Source: an uncultured Bacteroidales bacterium
Lineage (GTDB): Bacteria > Bacteroidota > Bacteroidia > Bacteroidales > Muribaculaceae
Direction of reading: 5' to 3'
Assembly: GCA_902768435.1 (NCBI GenBank)
Contig: CACXLJ010000032.1
Coordinates: forward strand, 1-54,241
DNA: 54,241 nt
Shown in pieces: positions 13,631-22,116 of this stretch; positions within the stretch are counted from its first letter, which is position 1; the number at the start of each line of letters is the position of its first letter. The notes under the pieces were generated by a model, which saw nothing but the letters and a program-made list of their open reading frames with translations, had not been told where the DNA came from and made no database searches. The position numbers and the translations under genes were made by a program.

Positions 13631-14182
13631 ATGGCAAAGGAAATCAAGAAATGGAAAACCCTTGAAACGAAGTACTTGATACGGCGGCCGTGGCTCACGG
13701 CGCGTGTTGACAAGGTGCAGTTGCCCGACGGACGCATCAACCCCGAACACTATGTGCTGGAGTATCCCGACTGGGTGAATGTGACTGCCATAACCAAGGA
13801 TGGTAAGTTTGTAATGATCAGGCAGTACCGCCATGCCTTCGACGAGGTGCTCACCGAACTGTGCGCCGGTGTGAGCGAGCCCGGGGAGGAACCCCTTGAT
13901 GCCGCCAAACGCGAACTGCTTGAAGAGACTGGTTATGGTGGCGGCAAGTGGAGCCTGGTGATGACGATTGGGCAGAATCCGAGTACTTGCGATAACCTTA
14001 CTTATTGCTTTCTGGCTGAGGGCGTGGAACGGCTCGGTGACCAGCAACTTGATGCCAGCGAGGATATAGAGGTGGTGCTGATGAGTGCCGATGAGGTGCT
14101 TGCAATGCTGGAGCATGACGAGATGAAGCAGGCGCTCATGGCCGCCCCGCTGTGGCGATATTTTGCTAAAATTGGGAAATAG
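13631..14182 (+). CDS. Nudix hydrolase, ADP-sugar pyrophosphatase type
   Basis: A 183-residue cytoplasmic enzyme with an exact Nudix box, G-x5-E-x7-REL-x-EE-x-G-Y, at residues 80-102 (Gly80, Glu86, Arg94-Glu95, Glu98-Glu99). The box binds the metal for hydrolysis of nucleoside diphosphate derivatives. The N-terminal strand-rich dimerisation part and the overall length resemble ADP-ribose/ADP-sugar pyrophosphatases; the substrate cannot be told by eye. The stop codon is created inside a degenerate 8-bp repeat (GGGAAATA), so the last residues (IGK) may be repeat-derived. It is the second gene after the exported hydrolase. Confidence 0.92.
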   Translation: MAKEIKKWKTLETKYLIRRPWLTARVDKVQLPDGRINPEHYVLEYPDWVNVTAITKDGKFVMIRQYRHAFDEVLTELCAGVSEPGEEPLDAAKRELLEETGYGGGKWSLVMTIGQNPSTCDNLTYCFLAEGVERLGDQQLDASEDIEVVLMSADEVLAMLEHDEMKQALMAAPLWRYFAKIGK

Positions 14183-14249
14183 GAAGTAGTGGAGTAGGGA
14201 ATAGTAGAATAGGGAAAAGTGATTAGTAGAGTAGTGGAGTGGGAGAGAA
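14174..14249. repeat. Degenerate 7/8-bp tandem repeats after the Nudix gene
   Basis: About ten units of 7 or 8 bp with the shape GTRGARTA or GGGAATA run from 14174, beginning inside the last codons of the Nudix gene. They are closely related to the 8-bp array at 15274-15368. Confidence 0.7.
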
Positions 14250-14279
14250 AAACTATTTTCGGATGAAGTTGTTATATAT

Positions 14280-14314
14280 AAAAGACCGCCGGGTTTGTTG
14301 AGAACCTGGCGGTC
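14280..14314 (-). terminator. Hairpin terminator between convergent genes
   Basis: Arms 14284-14295 and 14303-14314 pair over 12 bp. The single odd pair is G-U if read on the plus strand and A-C on the minus. A run of four T then AT repeats follows on the minus side. It probably serves the secreted protein gene and may work in both directions. Confidence 0.6.
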
Positions 14315-14342
14315 GATTATGAATGAAGCAATAATTAGTCGA

Positions 14343-15119
14343 TTAGAACACAACCTTTGAAGTAGTTGTAGTGCCATCGCTAAGGGTCGAAACCTTGATG
14401 TTCATGCCATTGAAAGGCTTGTCGCTGGTCTGGCCGTTGAGGTTGACATACTTCACGCTCTTGACGGTAGTGGCCTCGTTGATGTCGTTGACGGCAGTAG
14501 CCACATCTTCGTAGGTGAATGTAGTCATAGGAATAAAATTCAAAGCATTGTGATTACCATCGACGAAGGAATAACTGACATTCTCTCCAAGGTCGTAGTC
14601 TTCACCCAAAAAATAGGTTTGGCCCCAATCACCTTCTGTTGCAATCAAAGTAGTCTCGACGAGCAAGTTGCCGCCATTGTATTCATAGGGCTGGTCGAAG
14701 ACGATATTTACAATATAGTCGCCCTGGATGGGAGTAACTGTGGCAATGGGAGTTGCATCAGTCACAGGTGCAGGAGCATCGACATCATAACCATTCTGAG
14801 AAACTTCGAGCAATGAGATCTGGTAGGTAGAACCACTAAAGTTGATGAAGTCGGATTCATCGGAGCTGTTGCCTTGTCCTTGTGAAACATAATACTGGTT
14901 CACAGTGTAGAAAGTGATTCCGGTGATTTTCTTGCCGTTCATGTCAGCTAGCATGCTGGCAGGATAGATGGTCTGTGCCATGGTACCTTCGGTATCGGCA
15001 TAGAGTCCACATATGGGAATGTGATTAGTATAAGATAAACCATCACCAACTGTAAGTTCGTTAGCAGCAGCACCGAGTGTCATAGCTGCTACAGCAAAAA
15101 GAGTAAAAATTTTTTTCAT
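14343..15119 (-). CDS. Secreted protein with type IX secretion-like C-terminus
   Basis: A 258-residue exported protein with a clean signal peptide (MKKIFTLFAVAAMTLGAAA). The body is beta-rich and acidic (for example SDESDFINFSGSTYQISLLEVS). Residues 215-258 end with KSVKYVNLNGQTSDKPFNGM and a final strand, TTTSKVVF. This resembles the short C-terminal sorting/anchoring domains of Bacteroidales (VKYxNLxGQxSxKPFxG pattern), so it may be surface-located through the type IX system. I do not recognise an enzymatic or binding domain. It is expressed alone from the promoter at 15182-15211, with a terminator at 14280-14314. Confidence 0.8.
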   Translation of the reverse strand: MKKIFTLFAVAAMTLGAAANELTVGDGLSYTNHIPICGLYADTEGTMAQTIYPASMLADMNGKKITGITFYTVNQYYVSQGQGNSSDESDFINFSGSTYQISLLEVSQNGYDVDAPAPVTDATPIATVTPIQGDYIVNIVFDQPYEYNGGNLLVETTLIATEGDWGQTYFLGEDYDLGENVSYSFVDGNHNALNFIPMTTFTYEDVATAVNDINEATTVKSVKYVNLNGQTSDKPFNGMNIKVSTLSDGTTTTSKVVF

Positions 15120-15181
15120 AAGAGAAAATTTAAATGTTAGTAAAAAATGAATAAATATAGATTTTAATTTAAAAATATGTG

Positions 15182-15211
15182 CAAATTTACTGAAAATTAG
15201 TGTAAAATCAA
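15182..15211 (-). promoter_or_regulatory. Promoter of the secreted-protein gene
   Basis: Minus-strand TTG (15211-15209), 19-bp spacer, TAAATTTG (15189-15182). The expected leader is about 57 nt. Confidence 0.65.
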
Positions 15212-15273
15212 TGGTTTTTTCAGTGAAAATGGTGAGTTGTGGTGGGTTTTTTAAGTGTTTTTAACAGCGATTA

Positions 15274-15368
15274 GTATAGTAGTATAGTAGTAGAGTAATA
15301 GAATGGTATAATAGTAGAATAGTAAAATAGAGAAGAAGTAAAATAGTGAATAGTATAATAGGAAAATG
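15274..15368. repeat. Twelve degenerate 8-bp tandem repeats (GTATAATA type)
   Basis: Units start at 15274, 15282, 15290, 15298, 15306, 15314, 15322, 15330, 15338, 15346 (7 bp), 15353 and 15361. The consensus is GTADAATA, with individual units such as GTATAGTA, GTAGAATA, GTAAAATA and GTATAATA. The array is non-coding and lies directly before the terminator of the macroglobulin-like gene. Confidence 0.85.
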
Positions 15369-15379
15369 GTGGTGAGGTA

Positions 15380-15417
15380 AATAAACGAGGGAGCTGCGGT
15401 GAAGCGGCTCCCTCGTT
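15380..15417 (-). terminator. Terminator of the macroglobulin-like gene
   Basis: Perfect 11-bp arms 15384-15394 and 15407-15417 (AACGAGGGAGC / GCTCCCTCGTT), then TTTATTT on the minus strand. It lies 30 bp past the stop codon. Confidence 0.75.
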
Positions 15418-15446
15418 GTTGTTCACGACCGATGTCGCGTGAGATT

Positions 15447-18400
15447 TTAGGGCTTGATGGTGATGACACGGCCGGCCGAGTGGGCTGAGATTTGTGGTGC
15501 ATACTGGCACTGAGCCGTGGCGATGCCCACATTGTATTGTCCGGGAGCTGTCACAAATACATCGTAGGTGATGACATGTGTTCCCTTGCGCAGGTCGTCG
15601 AAGAAGATGTTGGTAGAGGCATCCTTTGTTTCAAGATAGAGGTATGACCTGTCTTGATAGCGATAGCCCGATTTCTGGTCAACGGGCTCGAAGCAAGCGC
15701 CGCGCTCGTCGGTCACGGTCACATAGTCGAGGTCCTTGTTGTTCTTGATTACGGTGCGCACTTGCACTTTGTCACCCACCTTGAGTTCGTTGGCTGTGTG
15801 CAGGGTTCCATCCTGTGCGTAGACATAGAACTCCTTGGTGATCGACATCTCGGTGATGCTGTATTCCTTGACCTGTTCCATGGGAGCCTTGTACTGGCAG
15901 TAAACGGCACCCCAAGCGGGATTGTTGCCGTTGCGGTCGATGACGAGTTCGGCATTGCTAACGGCTGGAATCTGTGTGCGGCAGTAGCCCAGGTATTGAG
16001 CCACCTTGTCGAACTCAAGCTGCTGACCGTTGAGGGTGATGGCGGGCATCTCGTTGCGCGAGAGCCATTGTGAGCCTGTGGCGAGCAGTGAGTAGATGGC
16101 GTCGGCGGCAAGGCTTGAACTGCCCCAGTCGTTAGACTGCTTCATGAGCAGGATCCACTTGCGGATGAGGTCGATTTCTTCTTGGCGTGGGTCAATCTCG
16201 TGGAAGGCTTGGACGATGGCTGAAGTGACCGCCACCTTGTCGAAGAAGTACCAGCCTCCGTTCTGCAGGTTGTCCCAGTACATGCCCAATTCGGGCTTGA
16301 CGATTGAGAACTGGCGGATTGATTCCATGATGTCCTTGGCCGTCTTTTGATCATCGTTGCGGTTAAGAGCCATGGCGAAGAATGCTTTCTGACCCAGTGA
16401 GAGTCCCTTCCATTCTTTCTTCATAGCCTTGAGTGCCTTCTTCATGAGGTCGGCGTTGTCCTTGCTCAGCGGTAGGCCCTTGAAGAGCGAGCGGACATAG
16501 ACATAGCTGGAGAATCCGGTGTAGTCGTTCTTGTCGTACTTCTGGCGTTCCTTGAGGATTTCGACATACTCTTTGTCATAGTACACCATAGCGCGTTTCA
16601 CCATGTCGTTGATGGCATCATCGTCGGTGAGGTAACCCAAGTGGTTGAGTTCGCCGATGATTTCGAGGATGGTCTCAGTAGCCCAGAGCGATGATTTGCA
16701 CTGCGGGTAGCGATACCATGTCCAGCCGCCGTCGGGCATTTGGAGGTCGCGGAGCGACTCGACGATGCGGTCGTGCTCATCTTTCATCTTCACCTCGTCG
16801 AAGAGTTCGTCGAGTTTCGACATGCGCAGGGTCTGTCGGTCAGATTCCTCAAGCCAGGGCGAAGCGAGCAGTGTGCCAATCTTGAGGTCGCCATTCTTGG
16901 CGAGCATCGACACGAGGGTAGAGTCTTCGTTGTGCTGCTTCCAGTAGGTGATGGCTTCCTTGATTTGTGGCTGCGACTTGGCTACGCCTTGTGCCAGCGT
17001 GATGGCATAGAGGCTGTGAGCCAATGAAGTGGAGATGCCATAGTTGTTGTTGAAGATGGTGGGCAGTGCCGTGATGCAATACCACACGGGATTGTCGCAA
17101 TATTCGAGGGTGACGCGGGCATCGTTGGGGAATACCGGCATCTTGAAGTTGAAGGTGGGATCGCTGGGATTGATGAAGAAGGGCTTAGTCTCAATCACAG
17201 GCGAGATGGACTCGAGTACGGGCAGCATGACCTGCTCGCCATCGCCAAACACATCGTTGGCAGCCTTGATGCGGAATCCGACGAAAGGCATATCCTGCGG
17301 CACGGTCCAGTCGATGGTGACGGGGTTGGTGCCCATGGGTTGCAGCGTTTCGTTGAAGTTGCGCGAGGCAATGACATCGCCGGTGCGCGGGTCGAAGAGT
17401 TCGATGACGGCATCGCACTTGGTCTCCTTGTCGGTAGCATTCTGCACCTGAGCGGCAAGGGTGGCCTTGTCGCCCTGACGCAGGAATCGTGGCAGGCTTG
17501 CCTTGACCATGAGCGGCTTTTGGGTGAGCATCTCGAGGCTGAGTTTGTCGGCATAGAGGTCGGCGGAGTAGGCCACGGCCTGTACCAGCCAGGTGGTGTT
17601 GAAGTTGGGCGCCTCGAACTCGACCGATACATTGCCCTTGGCGTCGGTGACGAGACTGGGCATCCACAGGGCCGTCTTGACATCGTTTTCGCGCATCTGC
17701 ACCTTGTCGAGGTTTCTCTGATTCACTTCTTTGGCCTCCTCCTCATCGGCGCTTGCCATGCCATTTTCCAATACTCCGAGAGCTGTATTGTCTTCAGCCA
17801 TTTCGGCCGAGGCATAGTTGTCTTCTAGCATGCGAGCTGAGGCCGTCTTCATTAAAACTCTATCGCCAGCGGCTGCGCCCAGTGCCACAATGCCACCGTT
17901 GAAGGAGAAGATGTCCATGTCGTAGGTGTTGAGTTCGGGCAGTTCAAAGTCACCAGTACGCTCATCTTTCTTTGACCAGTTGGTGTAGATGTAATTGTAG
18001 CCCTTGAGGCCGTTGAATGTGAGGTCGTAGGAGGTGATGCTGCGCAGGCTGGGGTAGAAACTCCAGGTGTTGTCGCTGAGTGTGTTGAGCGCCTTGTCGA
18101 ACATCTCGAAAATCATGGCGCCGTTGCGCGGATTGCCTTTCTTGTCGACGAGCTGGAAGGTCCACTTCTCATGAGTGCCCGGCACAAGCTTGTCGCGGAA
18201 GGAAACGACTTTCACCTTGAGTTGCTCCTTGTTGGCCTCTGAAATCATTCTCACCGTCTTGTTGTAGCTCTCGCCCTTGTAGACATTGAAGAACTCGACT
18301 GTGATGTATTCCTCGGGTTCGTTGGGAATCTGAATCTGGAAGTCGTGGATGCCAGGCTTGTAAGTGATCCAGCCTTCGCTTCGCACCTTGTTGCGCGACG

Positions 18401-20951
18401 AGGCCACATAATAGATGTGTGAAACGGGAGCACTTGTGCCAATGGTGATGTGTGCCACATTCTTGGCATCAACCTTGCGACCTGTGCTGGGAATCCAGAT
18501 GGGGCAGTCGTCGATGGGCGCTTGCTTGTCGGTGGGCTTGTAGAGAGTGACTTTGGCCTTGGTGAAGTATGTGCTCTTCTCCTCGGCGAGTCTTGCCCCA
18601 ATTTTGTAGGTACCTGATGGCAGACTTGTGAGGTCGACAACAGGATTGTCGGTGCTGAATGAGCCCGTCTTGAGGATGTTGTTCTCGTCGTCGACAGGGG
18701 TCACCTGATAGATGCATACAGCGCTCTTCTCGTTCTCATCGGTAGTGTTGAGGATGAGCGGCAGTTTGAGCGGCTCGGTGTTGATGAAGTCAAAGTCGTG
18801 TTGCGTGAACTCAATGTCGCGGTTACCGCCTATGATGAACGAGGTGCTGTTTTCCTGCGACTCACCGGTGGAGTTGGTGCAGATGGCATTAACGCTGTAG
18901 ATGTTGTGGCAATAACGGTCCTTCTTCTCTTCAAAGAGGTTGTTGTCAAAGGTGAAAGAGAATTCGCCTTTCTCGTTGGTAGTCACGAGCGTGTCGGCAA
19001 TGTGCTCGTTGGACTTAGCATGTTTGCGCCACCAACACCAGTCCCAAGAGTCCTTGTCGAGGGTGAGTCTGACCTCGGCATTGGCCACCGGCATGCCCGA
19101 ATAGGTGAGTGCTTTGCCGGAGATGACGACGGGCTGGTCGGCGGTGAACACATAGCGGTCGTTGTTGAAGGTGATGTCGAAGGTGGGTGTTTTGTACTCG
19201 CTCACATTCACATAGTGGCTGCGGAAGTTACCATAGGACTTGTTGTAGAACCTGATGTAATACTCGCCATTGAGCCTGCCGGTGGGAATCTTGAACTCTC
19301 CTTGGACGCGTCCGAACTGGTCGGTTACCAGCTCGAGGGTGTCGAGAGCAATGTTGTTGGCATCAAAGAAGGTGGCCCGAATGGGGGCATCGGGAACCAC
19401 TTTGTGCTGCTCGACTTCGGAACTCGTGCGGTAAAGGATGGCTGAGAACTTCACGGTTTCGCCCGGGCGATAGATGTTCAGGTCGGTGAACGAGTTGAGA
19501 GCTAATCCTTTGGATTGTCTGAAATCTGAGCGATAATAGTTCATGGCAGGACCATAGATGTCGCTACCCTTCTTGACCTTGATTTCGCAATTGCTAATTT
19601 TCTCGGGTAGGATGAAACAACCCTCTTTGTCGGTCTTGTCTTCATAGACATCATATCTCACAGTAGCGCCCTCAACAGGCTGGCCTGTCTTGCTGTCGAC
19701 CACAAACACGGCACATTGATTGCCTTTCTGGACTGTGAACATGGTGAGGTCGTGAACTGCAACAGTGCTGCTCATGTCGAAGCTCTTGTTCATGATCTTC
19801 TCACCATCTGACGATTCGAACTGTGGCAAAACAACATAGATGCCATACCTCTGCGGATTGAATGTGACGGTGTCGGTTCGGTTGAAGGGAATGACATCGT
19901 TTTTATTTACCGTGATGGATTGACAAAGTTCGAGATTTGATGTCTCAATATTGTATGTGCGTTTTTTGTCGTTGAGGATTTTGTCGGGCACGCGATAGAG
20001 GTTCATCTTGTAGGCGTTGACATTATCTACATGGGCCTGGACAGTTATGGGGCTGGTAGAATGTGCATGCTCGATGTAATTGATATCGACACGCTTCTTC
20101 TCGATGCGGTTGATGTTGTTGCGGATTTCGGGAGCATAGAAGGAGTTGGGGAATCGCCTGATGTAGTCCTTGAGCATCGCATAATCGCTATGGTAATTGG
20201 CATCCTCGAGAATGAGTCCACTATGCTCGTTATCCTTGAATTTTTCGTAAAGTTCCTTTGTGTTAGAATATATGTCACATGTTTTGATGGCGAAGAGATA
20301 GGCTGGGACATTGTCCTTTTCGGCCTCGATCCAATTGTTGCTGATGCTTTTTCTCAAAGCCGGGGTCTCGGTCAGCCGCCTGCATTTCATAGAGAGGAAG
20401 TCGAAGAGGGTGGGCACATAGGTGGCTCCCATCTTGTCGCAAGAGATAATCTTGTTGAGGCTTGTGATGGGCACTTGCTTGAGTGCCTGCGCATCGGCCA
20501 GCGCGAGGGTGATGAGTTCGTCGACTTTGGCATCGAACTGGTCCTTGTCCCACTCCGAGTAATCGTTGGCAGGTGTCTCGTCGTCGGCATTATCACGGCC
20601 AAAAACATAGAAGTTCTCGCTGTAGGACTTGAAAGCGAGCGCCTCGAAGTAGTATAGGATGGACTTGAACTGAGGACGGTTCTCCTTGGCGATGACCTCT
20701 TCGATCTTCTTGATGATGTCGGGCATGTTCTCGTCGGAGATGAGCCCTTGAGCAATCGAATAGCGGATGATTGCATCGATGGCCTTTTGCCCGTCGCTTG
20801 TCTTGAGGGCGGCTTTGAGGTCCTTCGAGGCATTTTCTGCTACCGTTTTAGGGTAGTCGAAGTCGGGTTCGCTATCGCCACCCCAAAGATTCAATGGGAA
20901 AATAGCCATAATGCAAATAGCAGTTAATAAACTTTTTAATAAGGTATGCAT
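15447..20951 (-). CDS. Alpha-2-macroglobulin-like exported protein without thioester
   Basis: An 1834-residue secreted protein with a signal peptide (hydrophobic 7-22, no lipobox cysteine). The first ~400 residues are helical. The macroglobulin part follows: an MG2-type segment near 485-575 (SFTDLNIYRPGETVKFSAIL), further beta domains, a low-complexity acidic stretch near 1040-1085, and the A2M region near 1090-1160 (GNVSVEFEAPNFNTTWLVQA). An alpha-toroid follows near 1285-1600 (YPQCKSSLWATETILEIIGE). The C-terminal receptor-like domain ends with KGTHVITYDVFVTAPGQYNV. The C-x-E-Q thioester motif expected at the start of the toroid is absent, so it cannot trap proteases covalently as human alpha-2-macroglobulin does. 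Bacterial homologues are thought to protect the envelope from host proteases. It is monocistronic. Confidence 0.88.
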   Translation of the reverse strand: MHTLLKSLLTAICIMAIFPLNLWGGDSEPDFDYPKTVAENASKDLKAALKTSDGQKAIDAIIRYSIAQGLISDENMPDIIKKIEEVIAKENRPQFKSILYYFEALAFKSYSENFYVFGRDNADDETPANDYSEWDKDQFDAKVDELITLALADAQALKQVPITSLNKIISCDKMGATYVPTLFDFLSMKCRRLTETPALRKSISNNWIEAEKDNVPAYLFAIKTCDIYSNTKELYEKFKDNEHSGLILEDANYHSDYAMLKDYIRRFPNSFYAPEIRNNINRIEKKRVDINYIEHAHSTSPITVQAHVDNVNAYKMNLYRVPDKILNDKKRTYNIETSNLELCQSITVNKNDVIPFNRTDTVTFNPQRYGIYVVLPQFESSDGEKIMNKSFDMSSTVAVHDLTMFTVQKGNQCAVFVVDSKTGQPVEGATVRYDVYEDKTDKEGCFILPEKISNCEIKVKKGSDIYGPAMNYYRSDFRQSKGLALNSFTDLNIYRPGETVKFSAILYRTSSEVEQHKVVPDAPIRATFFDANNIALDTLELVTDQFGRVQGEFKIPTGRLNGEYYIRFYNKSYGNFRSHYVNVSEYKTPTFDITFNNDRYVFTADQPVVISGKALTYSGMPVANAEVRLTLDKDSWDWCWWRKHAKSNEHIADTLVTTNEKGEFSFTFDNNLFEEKKDRYCHNIYSVNAICTNSTGESQENSTSFIIGGNRDIEFTQHDFDFINTEPLKLPLILNTTDENEKSAVCIYQVTPVDDENNILKTGSFSTDNPVVDLTSLPSGTYKIGARLAEEKSTYFTKAKVTLYKPTDKQAPIDDCPIWIPSTGRKVDAKNVAHITIGTSAPVSHIYYVASSRNKVRSEGWITYKPGIHDFQIQIPNEPEEYITVEFFNVYKGESYNKTVRMISEANKEQLKVKVVSFRDKLVPGTHEKWTFQLVDKKGNPRNGAMIFEMFDKALNTLSDNTWSFYPSLRSITSYDLTFNGLKGYNYIYTNWSKKDERTGDFELPELNTYDMDIFSFNGGIVALGAAAGDRVLMKTASARMLEDNYASAEMAEDNTALGVLENGMASADEEEAKEVNQRNLDKVQMRENDVKTALWMPSLVTDAKGNVSVEFEAPNFNTTWLVQAVAYSADLYADKLSLEMLTQKPLMVKASLPRFLRQGDKATLAAQVQNATDKETKCDAVIELFDPRTGDVIASRNFNETLQPMGTNPVTIDWTVPQDMPFVGFRIKAANDVFGDGEQVMLPVLESISPVIETKPFFINPSDPTFNFKMPVFPNDARVTLEYCDNPVWYCITALPTIFNNNYGISTSLAHSLYAITLAQGVAKSQPQIKEAITYWKQHNEDSTLVSMLAKNGDLKIGTLLASPWLEESDRQTLRMSKLDELFDEVKMKDEHDRIVESLRDLQMPDGGWTWYRYPQCKSSLWATETILEIIGELNHLGYLTDDDAINDMVKRAMVYYDKEYVEILKERQKYDKNDYTGFSSYVYVRSLFKGLPLSKDNADLMKKALKAMKKEWKGLSLGQKAFFAMALNRNDDQKTAKDIMESIRQFSIVKPELGMYWDNLQNGGWYFFDKVAVTSAIVQAFHEIDPRQEEIDLIRKWILLMKQSNDWGSSSLAADAIYSLLATGSQWLSRNEMPAITLNGQQLEFDKVAQYLGYCRTQIPAVSNAELVIDRNGNNPAWGAVYCQYKAPMEQVKEYSITEMSITKEFYVYAQDGTLHTANELKVGDKVQVRTVIKNNKDLDYVTVTDERGACFEPVDQKSGYRYQDRSYLYLETKDASTNIFFDDLRKGTHVITYDVFVTAPGQYNVGIATAQCQYAPQISAHSAGRVITIKP

Positions 20952-21005
20952 AGTCGTAGAAATTAAATAGTCGATAATGATTACAGATTAAACGAATGCC
21001 AAATG

Positions 21006-21013
21006 CAAATTTA
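21006..21013 (-). promoter_or_regulatory. -7 element for the macroglobulin-like gene
   Basis: TAAATTTG on the minus strand (21013-21006); the -33 TTG is not at standard spacing (a TTG lies at 21028-21026, too close). The leader would be about 50 nt. Confidence 0.4.
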
Positions 21014-21029
21014 AGCAATAATAGTCAAT

Positions 21030-21076
21030 AAAAAAAATCTGGTTTGCAATCTTGATGAGAAGATTTAACCAGATTT
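21030..21076 (-). terminator. Terminator of the sigma/anti-sigma operon
   Basis: Ten-bp arms 21035-21044 and 21067-21076 with an inner AATCTT/AAGATT stem, followed on the minus strand by a run of T from 21037 to 21030. It lies 29 bp past the stop of the last gene of the operon. Confidence 0.8.
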
Positions 21077-21104
21077 TGATGAGATTATATGGAAAATGAT
21101 TGAG

Positions 21105-21497
21105 TTACCTGTTGATATCGGTCTTTTGAGTACCAGCATTGATGCTGTCTTGGTAGTTGAGCATGGCGTTGTCGTTGATTCGCCTGTTGTCTTGCATGAT
21201 GGCCTTGTCGCCGCTGGTGGGAGAGTCGGCTCTCATCTCGGTCTTGATTGCCTTTTTCTGGTCGCCGCCAAAACCGGTGAAGACTTTCATCATGCACCAC
21301 ACGCCAGCGAACATGGCCGCCATATAGACATAAGGCCTTATCCTGACCCACCTTGAGGGTTTAACCTCTTCAGTGATTGTGACTTCGGGGAGCGAATCCA
21401 TGAGATTCTTGCTGAAGTCGGCAAAGTAATGTTCAGGCACTTCAAAGCCTGCATCCTTGCCAAGTTTTTTCAATATGGGGGATTCTTCTTGTTTCAT
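21105..21497 (-). CDS. Small membrane protein, probable anti-sigma partner
   Basis: About 130 residues from ATG 21497 (MKQEESPILKKLGKDAGFEVPEHYFADF). One transmembrane helix is visible near residues 61-77 (VYMAAMFAGVWCMMKVF); the C-terminal ~50 residues would be periplasmic. The N-terminal pattern with FEVPEHYFADFSKNLMDSLP is, as I recall, typical of short proteins encoded just after ECF sigma genes in Bacteroidales, so an anti-sigma role is inferred rather than shown. No zinc-binding HxxxCxxC motif is seen. A GTG start at 21524, only 6 bp after the sigma stop, is an alternative. It is the last gene of the operon. Confidence 0.7.
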   Translation of the reverse strand: MKQEESPILKKLGKDAGFEVPEHYFADFSKNLMDSLPEVTITEEVKPSRWVRIRPYVYMAAMFAGVWCMMKVFTGFGGDQKKAIKTEMRADSPTSGDKAIMQDNRRINDNAMLNYQDSINAGTQKTDINR

Positions 21498-21530
21498 TGC
21501 ATCGATTTGACTAACGGGAAGCACAAAGGT

Positions 21531-22094
21531 TTAATCGGTTTCGGAAAAAAACGACTCGATTTTCTTGATGGCATGATGATATGACGCCTTGAGCGCCCCG
21601 ACCGAGGTGCCGAGAATCTCGCTCATATCTTCATATTTCATTTCATCGTAGTATCGCATGTTGAATACCATGCGCTGCTTTTCGGGCAGGGTAGCGATGG
21701 CTTTCTGGAGCTTGATTTGCGCTTCGTCGCCGTTGAAGTACTCGTCGGCCTCAAGGTTATTGACAAGGAAAGCATTGTCGTCGGTGAGGGCGATGTTGTT
21801 CTGTACCTTCTTTTTATTAATAAAGGTGATCGACTCGTTGATGGCAATCTTGTAGAGCCATGTCGAGAGTTTGGCATCGCCTCGAAAATTGTCGATGCTG
21901 GTCCAGGCCTTGATGAAGGTGTTCTGGAGCACATCGTTGGCATCGTCGTGGTCGATAACCATGCGACGAATTTGCCAGTAGAGCGGTTGCGTGTAGTGCT
22001 CGACCACTTTGGCAAAGGCGCTGCGTGCGGTTTCTTGGTGATGCAGTTGTTCAACTACATCCTCTTCGTCGTAGGTGTATTTTGATTTGGCCAT
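21531..22094 (-). CDS. ECF-type RNA polymerase sigma factor
   Basis: A 187-residue sigma-70 family protein of the extracytoplasmic-function class. Region 2 is seen near 25-95 (DANDVLQNTFIKAWTSIDNF then LSTWLYKIAINESI). Region 4 is near 125-180 (TLPEKQRMVFNMRYYDEMKY then the helix-turn-helix EILGTSVGALKASYHHAIKK). Regions 1 and 3 are missing, as expected. It directs RNA polymerase to a specific regulon. It lies 22 bp after a lipoprotein gene and just before the probable anti-sigma gene, so the envelope lipoproteins and their possible regulator share one transcript. Confidence 0.93.
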   Translation of the reverse strand: MAKSKYTYDEEDVVEQLHHQETARSAFAKVVEHYTQPLYWQIRRMVIDHDDANDVLQNTFIKAWTSIDNFRGDAKLSTWLYKIAINESITFINKKKVQNNIALTDDNAFLVNNLEADEYFNGDEAQIKLQKAIATLPEKQRMVFNMRYYDEMKYEDMSEILGTSVGALKASYHHAIKKIESFFSETD

Positions 22095-22116
22095 TATCAG
22101 TGCAGGTGGCTGAAAA

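Larger units (their letters stand above)
15120..15446. other. 327-bp spacer: promoter, 8-bp repeat array, terminator
   Basis: No gene is visible. The spacer holds the promoter of the secreted-protein gene (15182-15211), the 8-bp tandem array (15274-15368) and the terminator of the macroglobulin-like gene (15384-15417). Confidence 0.7.
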
